Shown here: one piece after another, positions 48,272 to 58,930 of the stretch
Layout: every line of letters begins with the position of its first letter
How positions within the stretch are numbered: the stretch's first letter is position 1
From: Herbaspirillum sp. YR522
GTDB lineage: Bacteria; Pseudomonadota; Gammaproteobacteria; Burkholderiales; Burkholderiaceae_D
Length of the DNA stretch: 64,000 bases
Assembly (NCBI RefSeq): GCF_000282575.1
Contig: NZ_AKJA01000132.1
Coordinates: 62,001-126,000, forward strand
Reading direction: 5' to 3'
Program-made: the position numbers and the translations under genes
The notes under the pieces: generated by a model
The model's input: only the letters and a program-made list of their open reading frames with translations
Database searches by the model: none
What the model was told of the DNA's origin: nothing

Positions 48272-48460
48272 TCAGGCGGTCAGGATCAGCTTGTTCAGCT
48301 GGGTCAAACGCAATTTGTAGATGCGCCCGCCATGGTCGATCTCGAGCTCGCGCATTTGTCGGAACAGGTCCGTGCTCTTGATACGGGTAATCGGAGTACC
48401 GTTGGCGGTCGTTCCGGGCTTGTTGCGACGGTCCACACCGTGATCATTCAGTTGGCTCAT
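48272..48460 (-). CDS. hemP: Hemin uptake protein HemP
   Basis: A 62-residue protein whose second half (TRIKSTDLFRQMRELEIDHGG and then YKLRLTQLNKLILT) is the HemP/HmuP domain. In other betaproteobacteria HemP/HmuP activates heme-receptor gene expression, possibly by binding nucleic acid. A strong AGGAGG site sets the ATG at 48460. It is the first gene of the tonB run and has a Fur-like box 14 bp upstream. Confidence 0.93.
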   Translation of the reverse strand: MSQLNDHGVDRRNKPGTTANGTPITRIKSTDLFRQMRELEIDHGGRIYKLRLTQLNKLILTA

Positions 48461-48473
48461 GACACCTCCTATT

Positions 48474-48494
48474 AAATGCGAACAATTCTTATTT
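48474..48494. promoter_or_regulatory. Candidate Fur box of the hemP-tonB operon
   Basis: AAATGCGAACAATTCTTATTT closely matches betaproteobacterial Fur sites and lies just before the hemP ribosome binding site, where bound Fur would block transcription under iron-rich conditions. Confidence 0.65.
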
Positions 48495-48604
48495 AGATTA
48501 TTTGTCATTTGCGCCGAGAATGCAAGGTTTTTATCAATGAGATTGATTATTTTTATCGTCTCGAGTTTCCGCGCGCCACGCGAGGGTGGGATTTGGTTGT
48601 CAAA

Positions 48605-48641
48605 ATGAAAACGCCCCGCAGCCGGATGGCATGCGGGGCGT
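48605..48641 (-). terminator. Intrinsic terminator of mnmA
   Basis: On minus ACGCCCCGCA and TGCGGGGCGT form a ten-pair stem with an 11-base loop, followed by TTTCATTTT. Confidence 0.85.
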
Positions 48642-48662
48642 CGTTTGTTGATCGGCGCAAAC

Positions 48663-49769
48663 TCAGTCGGTGCGGGCACCGCTTTCGATGATGCCGCCAC
48701 CCAGGCAGATCTCGCCGTCGTACAGTACTGCCGACTGGCCGGGAGTGACTGCCCATTGCGGAGTGTCGAATTCCAACGAGAATTGGCCCTCGCCGCCGGT
48801 GAACGCGCAGGCCACGTCGCTTTGCCGGTAGCGGGTCTTGGCCGACAGCGCCCCGGCAGCGGGGGGCTGGCCGGCAATCCAGCTGAGCTGGCCGGCCTGC
48901 AGCGAAGGCGACAGCAGCCACGGGTGGTCGTGGCCCTGGACGATATAGAGCGTATTGGCATCCACATCCTTGCGGGCGACATACCAGGCATCGCTGGTGC
49001 CCTGCGCGTTCTGGTGCGCCTTGATACCGCCGATGCCGATGCCCTTGCGCTGCCCCAGCGTATAGAACGACAGGCCGACGTGCTGGCCGACGGTATCGCC
49101 CTCGGCGGTCTTGATCGGCCCCGGCTGGTAGGACAGGTAGCGGTTCAGGAATTCGCGGAAAGGGCGTTCGCCGATGAAGCAGATCCCGGTCGAATCCTTC
49201 TTCCTGGCATTGGGCAGCTTCAGCTCTTCGGCGATGCGACGTACCTCGGTCTTGTGCAGCTCGCCCAGCGGGAACACGGTGCGCGACAGTTGCGCCTGGT
49301 TCAGGCGGTGCAGGAAGTAGCTCTGGTCCTTGCTGGCGTCGAGCGCCTTGAGCAGTTCGAAATGGCCGGCGGCGTTCTGGCGTACCCGCGCATAATGGCC
49401 GGTGGCGATGAAGTCGGCACCCAGCTTCATGGCATGATCGAGAAAGGCCTTGAACTTGATCTCGGCATTGCACAGCACATCGGGGTTGGGGGTGCGCCCG
49501 GCCTGGTACTCGCGCAGGAACTCGGCGAATACCCGGTCCTTGTACTCGGACGCGAAATTGACGGCCTCGATATCCACGCCGACCACATCGGCCACGCTGA
49601 CGGCATCGATCCAGTCCTCGCGGGTCGAGCAATACTCCGAATCGTCGTCATCTTCCCAGTTCTTCATGAACAGCCCGATGACTTCATACCCCTGCTGCTT
49701 CAGCAGCCAGGCCGAGACCGATGAATCGACCCCGCCCGACATGCCGATGACCACTCTTTTCTTGCTCAT
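48663..49769 (-). CDS. mnmA: tRNA 2-thiouridylase MnmA
   Basis: A 368-residue enzyme that thiolates U34 of tRNA-Lys, Glu and Gln. The PP-loop is [15 protein letters not shown]; catalytic cysteines lie in [12 protein letters not shown] and [24 protein letters not shown] begins the central domain. The length equals the norm. It is followed on the same strand by its terminator and then hemP; the NUDIX gene lies 36 bp upstream. Confidence 0.97.
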   Translation of the reverse strand: MSKKRVVIGMSGGVDSSVSAWLLKQQGYEVIGLFMKNWEDDDDSEYCSTREDWIDAVSVADVVGVDIEAVNFASEYKDRVFAEFLREYQAGRTPNPDVLCNAEIKFKAFLDHAMKLGADFIATGHYARVRQNAAGHFELLKALDASKDQSYFLHRLNQAQLSRTVFPLGELHKTEVRRIAEELKLPNARKKDSTGICFIGERPFREFLNRYLSYQPGPIKTAEGDTVGQHVGLSFYTLGQRKGIGIGGIKAHQNAQGTSDAWYVARKDVDANTLYIVQGHDHPWLLSPSLQAGQLSWIAGQPPAAGALSAKTRYRQSDVACAFTGGEGQFSLEFDTPQWAVTPGQSAVLYDGEICLGGGIIESGARTD

Positions 49770-49805
49770 ATCACATTGCCTGTAGGTAATTGCCGCACGG
49801 TGCGC

Positions 49806-50297
49806 TCAAGCCTCATCCAGGGCGCCGATGGCGCTTGGATCGGTGTGCACCAGGTCCAGTGGCGCGCGCTGGCCGCGCAAATAATCGTCCACGCAGCGCA
49901 GCACCAGCGGGCTGCGATGGCGTTCGGCGCACGCTGCCAGTTCGTCGCGCGTGAGCCAGGTGGTGCCGACGATGCCATCGTCAAGGGGGCGGTCGAGCGC
50001 CGCGCCGGCCTCGCCGGCGAACGCAAAGCGCAGGTAGGTGACGCTCATGCCGCCGCGCGAGGATGACACATTGCGCGACAGGTAGCTTCCCACCAGCGCC
50101 GTGGGCGTAAACACACGCGCCGATTCTTCCAGCGCTTCGCGCGCTACCGCCTGCAGCAGCGACTCGCCAGGCTCCAGGTGCCCGGCCGGCTGGTTGATGC
50201 GAATGATGCCGCCACTTCGTTCTTCCACCATCAGGAAGCGACCCTGCTGTTCGATGATGGCCGCCACCGTGACGGAAGGTTTCCAGACTTCAGACAT
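49806..50297 (-). CDS. NUDIX hydrolase
   Basis: A 163-residue pyrophosphohydrolase resembling NudJ (thiamine pyrophosphate/nucleotide phosphatase). The NUDIX box reads GHLEPGESLLQAVAREALEE followed by SA, so the last Gly of GX5EX7REUXEEXGU is replaced by Ala. The N-terminus SVTVAAIIEQQGRFLMVEE is typical. It lies 36 bp before mnmA, an arrangement also seen with nudJ-mnmA in E. coli. Confidence 0.93.
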   Translation of the reverse strand: MSEVWKPSVTVAAIIEQQGRFLMVEERSGGIIRINQPAGHLEPGESLLQAVAREALEESARVFTPTALVGSYLSRNVSSSRGGMSVTYLRFAFAGEAGAALDRPLDDGIVGTTWLTRDELAACAERHRSPLVLRCVDDYLRGQRAPLDLVHTDPSAIGALDEA

Positions 50298-50462
50298 TGA
50301 TTACCTCGTTAATTCGTTATTTTAACGCGTTGCGTGAGACTCTTCAGCGCAAAGCCCCGCCCGGTGGGCGCTTCACGCTGGCCTCATACCTGGCTGGAAT
50401 TATCGTTTTTTAATTTTTGTCGTGTAAGATTCGGGTAAGAAATCAACTAACAGGAGCTTTGC

Positions 50463-51578
50463 ATGAGGATAGGTATTCCCGCCGAAAGTCGGGATGGCGA
50501 AACGCGTGTTGCGGCGACTCCGGAAACAGTCAAGAAACTGGTGGCCGCCAAGCACGAGGTGATGATCGAGTCCGGGGCCGGCGTCAAATCCAGCATCCCG
50601 GACGACGCCTATATCGCCGTCGGCGCCAGTATCGGCAGCGCCGAGGCGGTCTATACCGCCGAGATCCTGCTGAAGGTGCGTGCTCCCAGCGAACAGGAGC
50701 GCGCGCGCATCAAGGCCGGCACGGTCGTCATCGGCATGCTCAACCCGTTCGACGCCGACAACAATGCCGCCATGGCCAGCGCCGGCCTGACTGCCTTCGC
50801 CCTCGAAGCCGCGCCGCGTACCACCCGTGCGCAGTCGCTCGACGTGCTGTCGTCGCAGGCCAACATCGCCGGCTACAAGGCCGTGCTGATGGCCGCCAAT
50901 ACCTACCAGCGTTTCATGCCGATGCTCATGACCGCGGCCGGCACCGTCAAGGCGGCGCGCATGCTGATCATGGGGGCCGGTGTGGCGGGCCTGCAGGCCA
51001 TTGCCACGGCCAAGCGGCTGGGGGCGGTGATCGAGGCGTCCGACGTGCGTCCGGCGGTCAAGGAACAGATCGAGTCGCTCGGCGCCAAGTTCCTCGATGT
51101 GCCCTTCATCACCGACGAGGAAAAGGAAATCGCCCAAGGCGTGGGCGGCTATGCCCGTCCGATGCCGGCCGACTGGATGCGGCGCCAGGCCGAACTGGTG
51201 CACGAGCGCGCCAGGCAGGCCGACATCATCATCACCACCGCGCTGATCCCGGGCCGCAAGGCACCGGTGCTCATCAGCGAAGAGACCGTCAAGGCCATGA
51301 AGCCGGGTTCGGTGATTCTCGACATGGCGGTCGACCAGGGCGGTAACTGCCCGTTGTCGGAGTCAGGCAAGACCGTCGTCAAGCATGGCGTCCACATCAT
51401 CGGCGAAGGCAACCTGGCAGCGCTGGTGGCAGCCGATGCCTCGGCGCTGTATGCCCGCAATGTACTGGACTTCCTCAAGCTGATCATCGACGCCGAAGGG
51501 CGCCTGGTGATCAACAAGGAAGACGACATCGTCGCCGCCACCCTGGTGTGCCAGGGTGGCGAGGTATTGCGCAAGTAA
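50463..51578 (+). CDS. pntAA: NAD(P) transhydrogenase alpha-1 subunit
   Basis: A 371-residue soluble NAD(H)-binding subunit of the proton-pumping transhydrogenase. MRIGIPAESRDGETRVAATP and AARMLIMGAGVAGLQAIATA (Rossmann GXGXXG) are diagnostic, as is ASDVRPAVKEQIESLGAKF. The membrane part is encoded separately (52047), so the complex is of the split-alpha type. CAGGAGC precedes the ATG. panD follows inside the operon. Confidence 0.96.
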   Translation: MRIGIPAESRDGETRVAATPETVKKLVAAKHEVMIESGAGVKSSIPDDAYIAVGASIGSAEAVYTAEILLKVRAPSEQERARIKAGTVVIGMLNPFDADNNAAMASAGLTAFALEAAPRTTRAQSLDVLSSQANIAGYKAVLMAANTYQRFMPMLMTAAGTVKAARMLIMGAGVAGLQAIATAKRLGAVIEASDVRPAVKEQIESLGAKFLDVPFITDEEKEIAQGVGGYARPMPADWMRRQAELVHERARQADIIITTALIPGRKAPVLISEETVKAMKPGSVILDMAVDQGGNCPLSESGKTVVKHGVHIIGEGNLAALVAADASALYARNVLDFLKLIIDAEGRLVINKEDDIVAATLVCQGGEVLRK

Positions 51579-51641
51579 GGCCGTTGCCCGCCACGTGCAA
51601 GCGGCCGGCGGGCATGCCATGTTCAACAAGGAAATAAGCCC

Positions 51642-52004
51642 ATGCAACGCATCATGCTGCGCGCCAAGATCCATCGCGCAACCGTCACCGAATGCGATCT
51701 CAACTACGAAGGCTCCTGCGGCATCGACGAGGACCTGCTGGAGGCGGCCGACATTCGCGAGTTCGAGAAGATCGAGCTGTACAACGTCAACAACGGCGAG
51801 CGTTTTTCCACGTATGCCATCCGTGGCAAGCGAGGCAGCGGCGAGATTTCACTCAACGGTGCGGCGGCCCGCCGCGCCCACCTGGGTGATCTGCTGATCA
51901 TCTGCACCTATGCACCGATGAGCGAGGAAGAAGTCCGGCAGTACGTGCCCCGGATCGTGTTCGTCGACGCCGGCAACCGCATCACCAGTCTCAAGGCGAT
52001 CTGA
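51642..52004 (+). CDS. panD: Aspartate 1-decarboxylase
   Basis: A 120-residue proenzyme giving beta-alanine for pantothenate and CoA. Self-cleavage occurs between Gly24 and Ser25 in NYEGSCGID, generating the pyruvoyl group. [20 protein letters not shown] and [19 protein letters not shown] are classical. It lies between pntAA (63 bp before) and pntAB (42 bp after) on the same strand, an unusual place. Confidence 0.97.
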   Translation: MQRIMLRAKIHRATVTECDLNYEGSCGIDEDLLEAADIREFEKIELYNVNNGERFSTYAIRGKRGSGEISLNGAAARRAHLGDLLIICTYAPMSEEEVRQYVPRIVFVDAGNRITSLKAI

Positions 52005-52046
52005 CCCCGCGATGCCGCCATCGCGCAATAACCAGAGGAATCAATA

Positions 52047-52361
52047 ATGGAAGTCAGCCATACCATCATCAACCTGATCATTTTCGTGCTGGCGATCTAC
52101 GTCGGCTACCACGTGGTCTGGACCGTGACCCCGGCCCTGCATACACCGCTCATGGCCGTCACCAACGCCATCTCGGCCATCATCATCATCGGCGCCATGC
52201 TGGCCGCCGGCCTCACTGAAGGTCCGGTCGGGCGCATCGCCGGCACGCTGGGCGTGGTCCTGGCCGCGGTGAACGTGTTCGGTGGCTTCATGGTCACGCA
52301 GCGCATGCTCGAGATGTTCAAGAAAAAAGAACCCAAGGCCAAGGCAGGAGCATCGGCATGA
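52047..52361 (+). CDS. pntAB: NAD(P) transhydrogenase alpha-2 subunit
   Basis: A 104-residue membrane subunit with three helices (IINLIIFVLAIYVGYHVVW, ISAIIIIGAMLAAG, IAGTLGVVLAAVNVFGGFMV) and a Lys-rich tail. It supplies part of the proton channel. AGAGGAA precedes the ATG, and its stop overlaps the pntB start by four bases. Confidence 0.95.
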   Translation: MEVSHTIINLIIFVLAIYVGYHVVWTVTPALHTPLMAVTNAISAIIIIGAMLAAGLTEGPVGRIAGTLGVVLAAVNVFGGFMVTQRMLEMFKKKEPKAKAGASA

Positions 52362-53797
52362 GCATGAACCTCGTCACCCTGCTGTACCTGGTCGCCTCGA
52401 TCTGCTTCATCCAGTCGTTGAAGGGCCTGTCGCACCCGGCCACCGCCCGTCGCGGTAACAACTTCGGCATGGCCGGCATGTTGATTGCGGTAGTGACCAC
52501 GCTGGCGTTGATCGTCAAGTTGAAGGGCGATGGCGCCGATTCGGCCAGTAGCATCGGCTATATGCTGGTGGCTGCCGGCGTGATCGTCGGTGGCGGCATT
52601 GGGGCCTACCTGGCGCGCAGCGTCGAAATGACCAAGATGCCCGAACTGGTGGCGGCGATGCACTCGCTCATCGGCCTGGCCGCGGTGTGTATTGCCGTCG
52701 CGGCCGTGGCCGAACCGTGGGCGCTGGGCATTTCCGCGCATGGCGCGGCCATTCCCGTGGGCAACCGCGTCGAACTGTTCATCGGCACCTTCGTGGGCGC
52801 CATCACCTTTTCGGGTTCGGTGATCGCCTTCGGCAAGTTGTCCGGCAAGTACAAGTTCCGCCTGTTCCAAGGCGCGCCGGTCAGCTTCTCGGGCCAGCAC
52901 TTCCTGAACCTGCTGCTGGCGGTGGCCATGCTCGGTTTCGGCATCATCTTCGTGCTCACGCAGGACTGGCTGCCGTTCATCATCATGGCGGCCATCGCCT
53001 TCGTGCTGGGCGTGTTGATCATCATCCCCATCGGCGGCGCCGACATGCCGGTAGTGGTGTCGATGCTCAACAGCTACTCGGGATGGGCCGCAGCCGGCAT
53101 CGGCTTCTCGCTCAACAACTCCATGCTGATCATCGCCGGCTCGCTGGTGGGATCGTCGGGGGCGATCCTGTCGTACATCATGTGCAAGGCGATGAACCGT
53201 TCGTTCTTCAACGTGATCCTGGGCGGCTTCGGCGGTGAAGCGGCGGCCGCCAGCGGTGGCGCGCAGCAGCAGCGGCCGGTCAAGTCGGGTTCGTCCGACG
53301 ATGCGGCGTTCCTGATGGGCAACGCCGAGACCGTGATCATCGTGCCCGGCTACGGCCTGGCGGTGGCGCGTGCCCAGCATGCATTGAAGGAACTGACGGA
53401 GAAGCTGACCCACAAGGGCGTGACCGTCAAGTATGCGATCCATCCCGTAGCCGGTCGCATGCCCGGTCACATGAACGTGCTGCTGGCCGAAGCCGAGGTG
53501 CCGTACGACCAGGTGTTCGAGATGGAAGACATCAACGGCGAGTTCGCCCAGGCCGACGTGGTACTGGTGCTGGGCGCCAACGACGTGGTCAACCCGGCCG
53601 CCAAGGACCCCAAGTCGCCGATCGCCGGCATGCCGATCCTGGAAGCCTACAAGGCCAAGACCGTGATCGTGAACAAGCGCTCGATGGCGGCCGGCTATGC
53701 CGGCCTGGACAACGAGCTGTTCTACATGGACAAGACCATGATGGTCTTCGGCGACGCCAAGAAGGTCATCGAGGACATGGTCAAGTCCGTCGACTGA
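52358..53797 (+). CDS. pntB: NAD(P) transhydrogenase beta subunit
   Basis: A 479-residue subunit with an eight- to nine-helix membrane domain and a C-terminal NADP(H)-binding domain (from about 300): VIIVPGYGLAVARAQHAL, HPVAGRMPGHMNVLLAEA and VLGANDVVNPAAKDP are diagnostic. With PntAA and PntAB it makes NADPH at the cost of the proton gradient. Confidence 0.97.
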   Translation: MSMNLVTLLYLVASICFIQSLKGLSHPATARRGNNFGMAGMLIAVVTTLALIVKLKGDGADSASSIGYMLVAAGVIVGGGIGAYLARSVEMTKMPELVAAMHSLIGLAAVCIAVAAVAEPWALGISAHGAAIPVGNRVELFIGTFVGAITFSGSVIAFGKLSGKYKFRLFQGAPVSFSGQHFLNLLLAVAMLGFGIIFVLTQDWLPFIIMAAIAFVLGVLIIIPIGGADMPVVVSMLNSYSGWAAAGIGFSLNNSMLIIAGSLVGSSGAILSYIMCKAMNRSFFNVILGGFGGEAAAASGGAQQQRPVKSGSSDDAAFLMGNAETVIIVPGYGLAVARAQHALKELTEKLTHKGVTVKYAIHPVAGRMPGHMNVLLAEAEVPYDQVFEMEDINGEFAQADVVLVLGANDVVNPAAKDPKSPIAGMPILEAYKAKTVIVNKRSMAAGYAGLDNELFYMDKTMMVFGDAKKVIEDMVKSVD

Positions 53798-53817
53798 CAA
53801 GTGCCGCACCAACCATG

Positions 53818-53855
53818 AAAAACCCCGCTGCGATAGCCGTCGCAGCGGGGTTTCT
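53818..53855. terminator. Bidirectional terminator between pntB and upp
   Basis: AAACCCCGCTGCGA and TCGCAGCGGGGTTT form a 14-pair stem with a six-base loop, followed by CTT. It serves both convergent genes. Confidence 0.9.
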
Positions 53856-53872
53856 TGTTGGGTGGTCCGGTC

Positions 53873-54520
53873 TTACTTGGTGCCGAAGATCCGGTCCCCG
53901 GCATCTCCCAGGCCCGGGACGATGTAGGCGTCCTGGTCCAGGTGCGAATCGAGCGAGGCGACGTAGAGCTTGACGTCGGGATGGGCGTCGCAAAACACCT
54001 GTACCCCTTCGGGCGCGGCTACCAGCGCCACGAACACGATGTGTTCGCTGGGCACGCCGCGCTTTTTCAGGGCATCGACCGCGTATACCGCCGAATTGCC
54101 GGTGGCCACCATCGGGTCGCACAGGATCATGGTGCGGTCCTGCAGGTCCGGCAGGCGCACCAGGTATTCGACCGGTTGATGGTCCTGGTCGCGATAGACG
54201 CCGATATGCCCGACGCGGGCCGACGGAATCAGTTCCAGCAGGCCGTCGCTCATGCCGACCCCGGCACGCAGCACCGGTACGATCGCCAGCTTCTTGCCGG
54301 CGATCACCGGTGCGTCGTAGGTCACCAGGGGCGTCTCGATCTTCTCGGTGGTCAGCGGCAGGTCACGTGTGATCTCGTAGCCCATCAACAAGGTGATTTC
54401 GCGCAGTAGGTCGCGGAAGGTACGGGTGGAGGTGCGCTTGTCGCGCATGTGCGTGAGCTTGTGCTGGATCAGCGGGTGATCGAGGATGAACAGGTTCTTG
54501 AAGCGCGGATCTTGTTTCAT
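53873..54520 (-). CDS. upp: Uracil phosphoribosyltransferase
   Basis: A 215-residue salvage enzyme making UMP from uracil and PRPP. The PRPP loop is [33 protein letters not shown] opens the protein and [20 protein letters not shown] closes it with the uracil site. It is a single gene with its own terminator. Confidence 0.97.
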   Translation of the reverse strand: MKQDPRFKNLFILDHPLIQHKLTHMRDKRTSTRTFRDLLREITLLMGYEITRDLPLTTEKIETPLVTYDAPVIAGKKLAIVPVLRAGVGMSDGLLELIPSARVGHIGVYRDQDHQPVEYLVRLPDLQDRTMILCDPMVATGNSAVYAVDALKKRGVPSEHIVFVALVAAPEGVQVFCDAHPDVKLYVASLDSHLDQDAYIVPGLGDAGDRIFGTK

Positions 54521-54583
54521 GTTGGCTGGCGTTGTGGCAGGTTGGATGACGGCATTGTCTCATGCCCGGGGCCCGGGGCATGC

Positions 54584-55737
54584 CTAGCGCCGGCCGAACA
54601 TCATCTGCTGCGCCAACAGATCCCGGGCCGGCGAGACCAGGTCGATCATTCCCAGCGAAAACCCCAGGGCAGCCTGGATCAACGAACCTTGCGGCGCACT
54701 GGCGAAGACCCGTGCCATGGTATCGGTCAGCCCTACGGTAAGCCGGCGGTCGCTGCGGCGTCGCTGGGCGAACGTGCGCAGCGCCTGCGGCGCGTGGTCG
54801 TGCGCCAGCAGCCCGGCCAGCACGCGCGCGTCGCGCAGGCCCAGGTTGAGCCCCTGGCCGGCCACCGGGTGCAGGGTCTGCGCCGCGTTGCCGATGGCCA
54901 CCACCCGGGCCCCGGGTTCGACGCCGGCGTTCAGGCCCAGTGGATAGGCATGGCGGGAACCGATGGCCGTGAACCGGCCCAGGCGCTGTCCGAAGGCCTG
55001 TCCCAGCGCCGCCAGGAAGGCGGCGTCGTCCAGCGCCTGCAGGGCGTCGGCACTGCCGGGACTGACGCACCATACCAGCGCGTAACCGTCGTCCTGGGGC
55101 AGCAGTGCCAGCGGACCCTCGTCGGTGAAGCGCTCGAAGGCGCGATGCGCGATGGCGCCGTCGACCTGCACATGGCCGATCAATGCGACTTGCCGATAGT
55201 CGCGCTGCATGTTCTTTTGCAATTGCTGGCCGAACACCCCGCCCTCGGCCTGTATCGCCAATGCCGCGGTCAGGCTGCGGCCATCGCGCAGCTGCACCGC
55301 CACATGGTCGTGGTGCTGTTCCAGTGCCACCACCTCGGCCGGACGCAACAGCTGCACGCCGCTGGCGACGACGACGCTGTCGAGCGCCTGGTTGAGCGTG
55401 CCGTAGCGGGCCACATAGCCCAGCGCCGGAAGTTGATAGTCGCGCCGGTCCAGCAGGGTGCGACCGAAATGTCCGCGGCGCGAGACGTGGATCTGCTCGA
55501 TGGCAGTGGCGCTGCGCCCGACCGCTTGCCAGGCACCCAGTTCCTCGATGATCTGGCGGCTGCCGTAGGACAGCGCAATGGTGCGCGGGTCGGCCGCGGC
55601 CTGCGCCGCCGGTTTCTGGTCGACCAGCGCGATGCGCGAGACTTCTGCGCCGCGTGCGGCCAGCAAGGCCGCGGTGGCCAGGCCGACCGGGCCGCCGCCG
55701 CAGATGACGAGGTCGACATCGGGAGACGTATGGCTGG

Positions 55738-55741
<4 letters not shown>
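54584..55741 (-). CDS. UbiH/UbiF-family FAD monooxygenase
   Basis: A 385-residue flavoprotein hydroxylase, probably of ubiquinone synthesis. The FAD fold begins LVICGGGPVGLATAALLA; the second FAD motif is VVAIGNAAQTLHPVAGQGLN. Which ring position it hydroxylates cannot be told by eye. It follows pepP with an ATGA overlap, the same order as pepP-ubiH in E. coli, which favours UbiH. Confidence 0.9.
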
Positions 55742-57083
<1,342 letters not shown>

Positions 57084-57087
<4 letters not shown>

Positions 57088-57800
57088 GGGCGTTGGGCTC
57101 CGGGCGGCTGGTTCAGTTCTTCCAGTTGTTCGACGGTACCGACGTTATGCCAGGGGCCGCGATAGACATCGCCGCCGACCTGGCCGCGTGCGGCATATTC
57201 GCGTAGCAGCGGCCCCAGTTTGGCATGTTCGCCGGCGCTGATGGCGTCGAACATCTGTGGACGATAGACGCCGATATTGGCGAAGGTCAGGCGCGGCTGG
57301 CCCTCGTTGGCAATCGAGAAATTGTTCAGTGCGAAATCGCCCCCGGGGTGGAATGGAGGATTCTTGACCAGGTACAGCCAGGCCACGTCGCGCCGTTCCG
57401 GCGCCAGCGGATTGCCCCACGGGTCGTTGTCCTCCAGCACCGTCTTGACCTGTTCGTAGTCGAAATGAGGGCACCAGATGTCGCCCGAGACCGCCACGAA
57501 CGGTTGCTCGCCCAGCAGGTGCCGGGCCTGGGCGATACCGCCTGCCGTCTCCAGCGCGCTGGCCTCGGGCGAGTAGTGCAGTTGCGCACCGAACTGGCTG
57601 CCGTCACCCAGGGTATCCTCGATCATCTGCCCCAGGTGGGCGTGGTTGATGACGATCTCGGTGATGCCGGCCCGCACCAGCGACAGGATCTGCCACACGA
57701 TCAGTGGCCGGCCGCGCACCTTCAGCAGCGGCTTGGGACAGGTGTCGGTGAGCGGGCGCATGCGCGTGCCGCGACCGGCGGCGAAGATCATGGCCTTCAT
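57084..57800 (-). CDS. murU: N-acetylmuramate-1-phosphate uridylyltransferase-like
   Basis: A 238-residue nucleotidyltransferase. MKAMIFAAGRGTRMRPLTDT with PKPLLKV is the sugar-nucleotidyltransferase signature, and FVAVSGDIWC holds the metal-binding Asp. In pseudomonads MurU makes UDP-MurNAc in the cell-wall recycling route that bypasses de novo synthesis. The gene directly follows the kinase gene amgK, as there, which supports the call. Confidence 0.92.
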
Positions 57801-57801
57801 G

Positions 57802-58833
57802 TCAGAACGTATAGCCGAACTTGGGCGCCAGGTCCTTGTGCAGGGACTCGATCAGGCGCACCAGCGGCGAGAAGGCAACATAGCGGCGTGCCGTCTTGAG
57901 CACGTACTGCATCACCAGCGGAATGTCGTCGAGGTAGGCGTCCTTGCCATCCCGGTGATGCAGGCGGGCAAAGATGCCCAGTACCTTCAGGTGGCGCTGC
58001 AGCCCCATCCATTCGAAATCGCGATAGAAGCCGTCGATGTCGGGCGCCACCGGCAGGCCTGCACGGCGGGCCTTTTCCCAATAGCGGATGGCCCAGTCCA
58101 GCACCAGTTCCTCGTCCCACTGGATGTAGGCGTCACGCAGCAGCGACACCAGGTCGTAGGTGATGGGGCCGTACACGGCATCCTGGAAATCGAGCATGCC
58201 CGGATTGCCGCTGGGCAGCACCATCAGGTTGCGTGAATGGTAGTCGCGATGCACATAGACCTGCGGTTGCGCCAGGGTGTTGGCCAGGATGGCGTCGAAC
58301 GCCTTGGTCAATACCGCGTTTTGTTCGTCCGACAGCGTCACGCCCAGGTGCTTGCCGATGTACCACTCGCGAAACAGCTCCAGTTCGCGCGACAGCAATG
58401 TCCGATCGTATTCGGGCAGGACGTCCGGTTTGCTTTGCGCTTGTAAAAGCACCAGGGCGTCGATCGCATCCATGTATAGTCTGTGCGCGCTGTCGACGTT
58501 GAGCTGGTGCAGGTAGGTGGTGGACCCGAGGTCGGACAGCAGCAAAAAGCCCTGTTCGACGTCTTGCGCCAGGATCCCGGGCACTGTCACCCCGGTGGCG
58601 CCGAACACCCCGGCGACGTGGATGAAGGGACGCACGTCCTCCTGGGGCGGCGGCGCATCCATGGCGATGACGCTGTCCCCGGCGATTGTGTCCACCCGGA
58701 AATACCGGCGGAAACTGGCGTCGGCGGAGGCCGGGCGCAGGGTGGAGAGGTCGACCGGGACGGAGTCGAGCGTAGCGAGCCAGGTTTGCAACAGCAACTG
58801 GCGATGATCTGGGGTAGAACTTGGTGAAGACAT
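57802..58833 (-). CDS. amgK: Anomeric MurNAc/GlcNAc kinase-like
   Basis: A 343-residue kinase of the aminoglycoside-phosphotransferase fold. The catalytic Brenner motif is VYVHRDYHSRNLMV, followed by the metal-binding MLDFQDAVYGP. The N-terminal ASADASFRRYFRV is the nucleotide loop seen in AmgK. AmgK phosphorylates MurNAc for MurU, encoded 1 bp downstream. The start at 58833 faces the lptD region; the ability to bypass fosfomycin-sensitive steps is known for the pathway elsewhere. Confidence 0.92.
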   Translation of the reverse strand: MSSPSSTPDHRQLLLQTWLATLDSVPVDLSTLRPASADASFRRYFRVDTIAGDSVIAMDAPPPQEDVRPFIHVAGVFGATGVTVPGILAQDVEQGFLLLSDLGSTTYLHQLNVDSAHRLYMDAIDALVLLQAQSKPDVLPEYDRTLLSRELELFREWYIGKHLGVTLSDEQNAVLTKAFDAILANTLAQPQVYVHRDYHSRNLMVLPSGNPGMLDFQDAVYGPITYDLVSLLRDAYIQWDEELVLDWAIRYWEKARRAGLPVAPDIDGFYRDFEWMGLQRHLKVLGIFARLHHRDGKDAYLDDIPLVMQYVLKTARRYVAFSPLVRLIESLHKDLAPKFGYTF

Positions 58834-58873
58834 GAACAATCTGAGGAATTCGTTTGATGGGGAGGAGTTCTCA

Positions 58874-58879
58874 TATAAT
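58874..58879 (+). promoter_or_regulatory. Candidate -10 box of lptD
   Basis: TATAAT, 52 bp before the lptD ATG at 58931; the -35 is weak. It argues against a longer lptD frame starting at 58832. Confidence 0.45.
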
Positions 58880-58930
58880 AAGGGATTAACTTCAAAAAAT
58901 CCGCCTGCACGGTGTCTTGCCACTCTTTTC

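Noticed and set aside
58832-58930. Longer lptD start at 58832
   Set aside because: It would start upstream of the TATAAT box and overlap the amgK start; the signal peptide fits the ATG at 58931.
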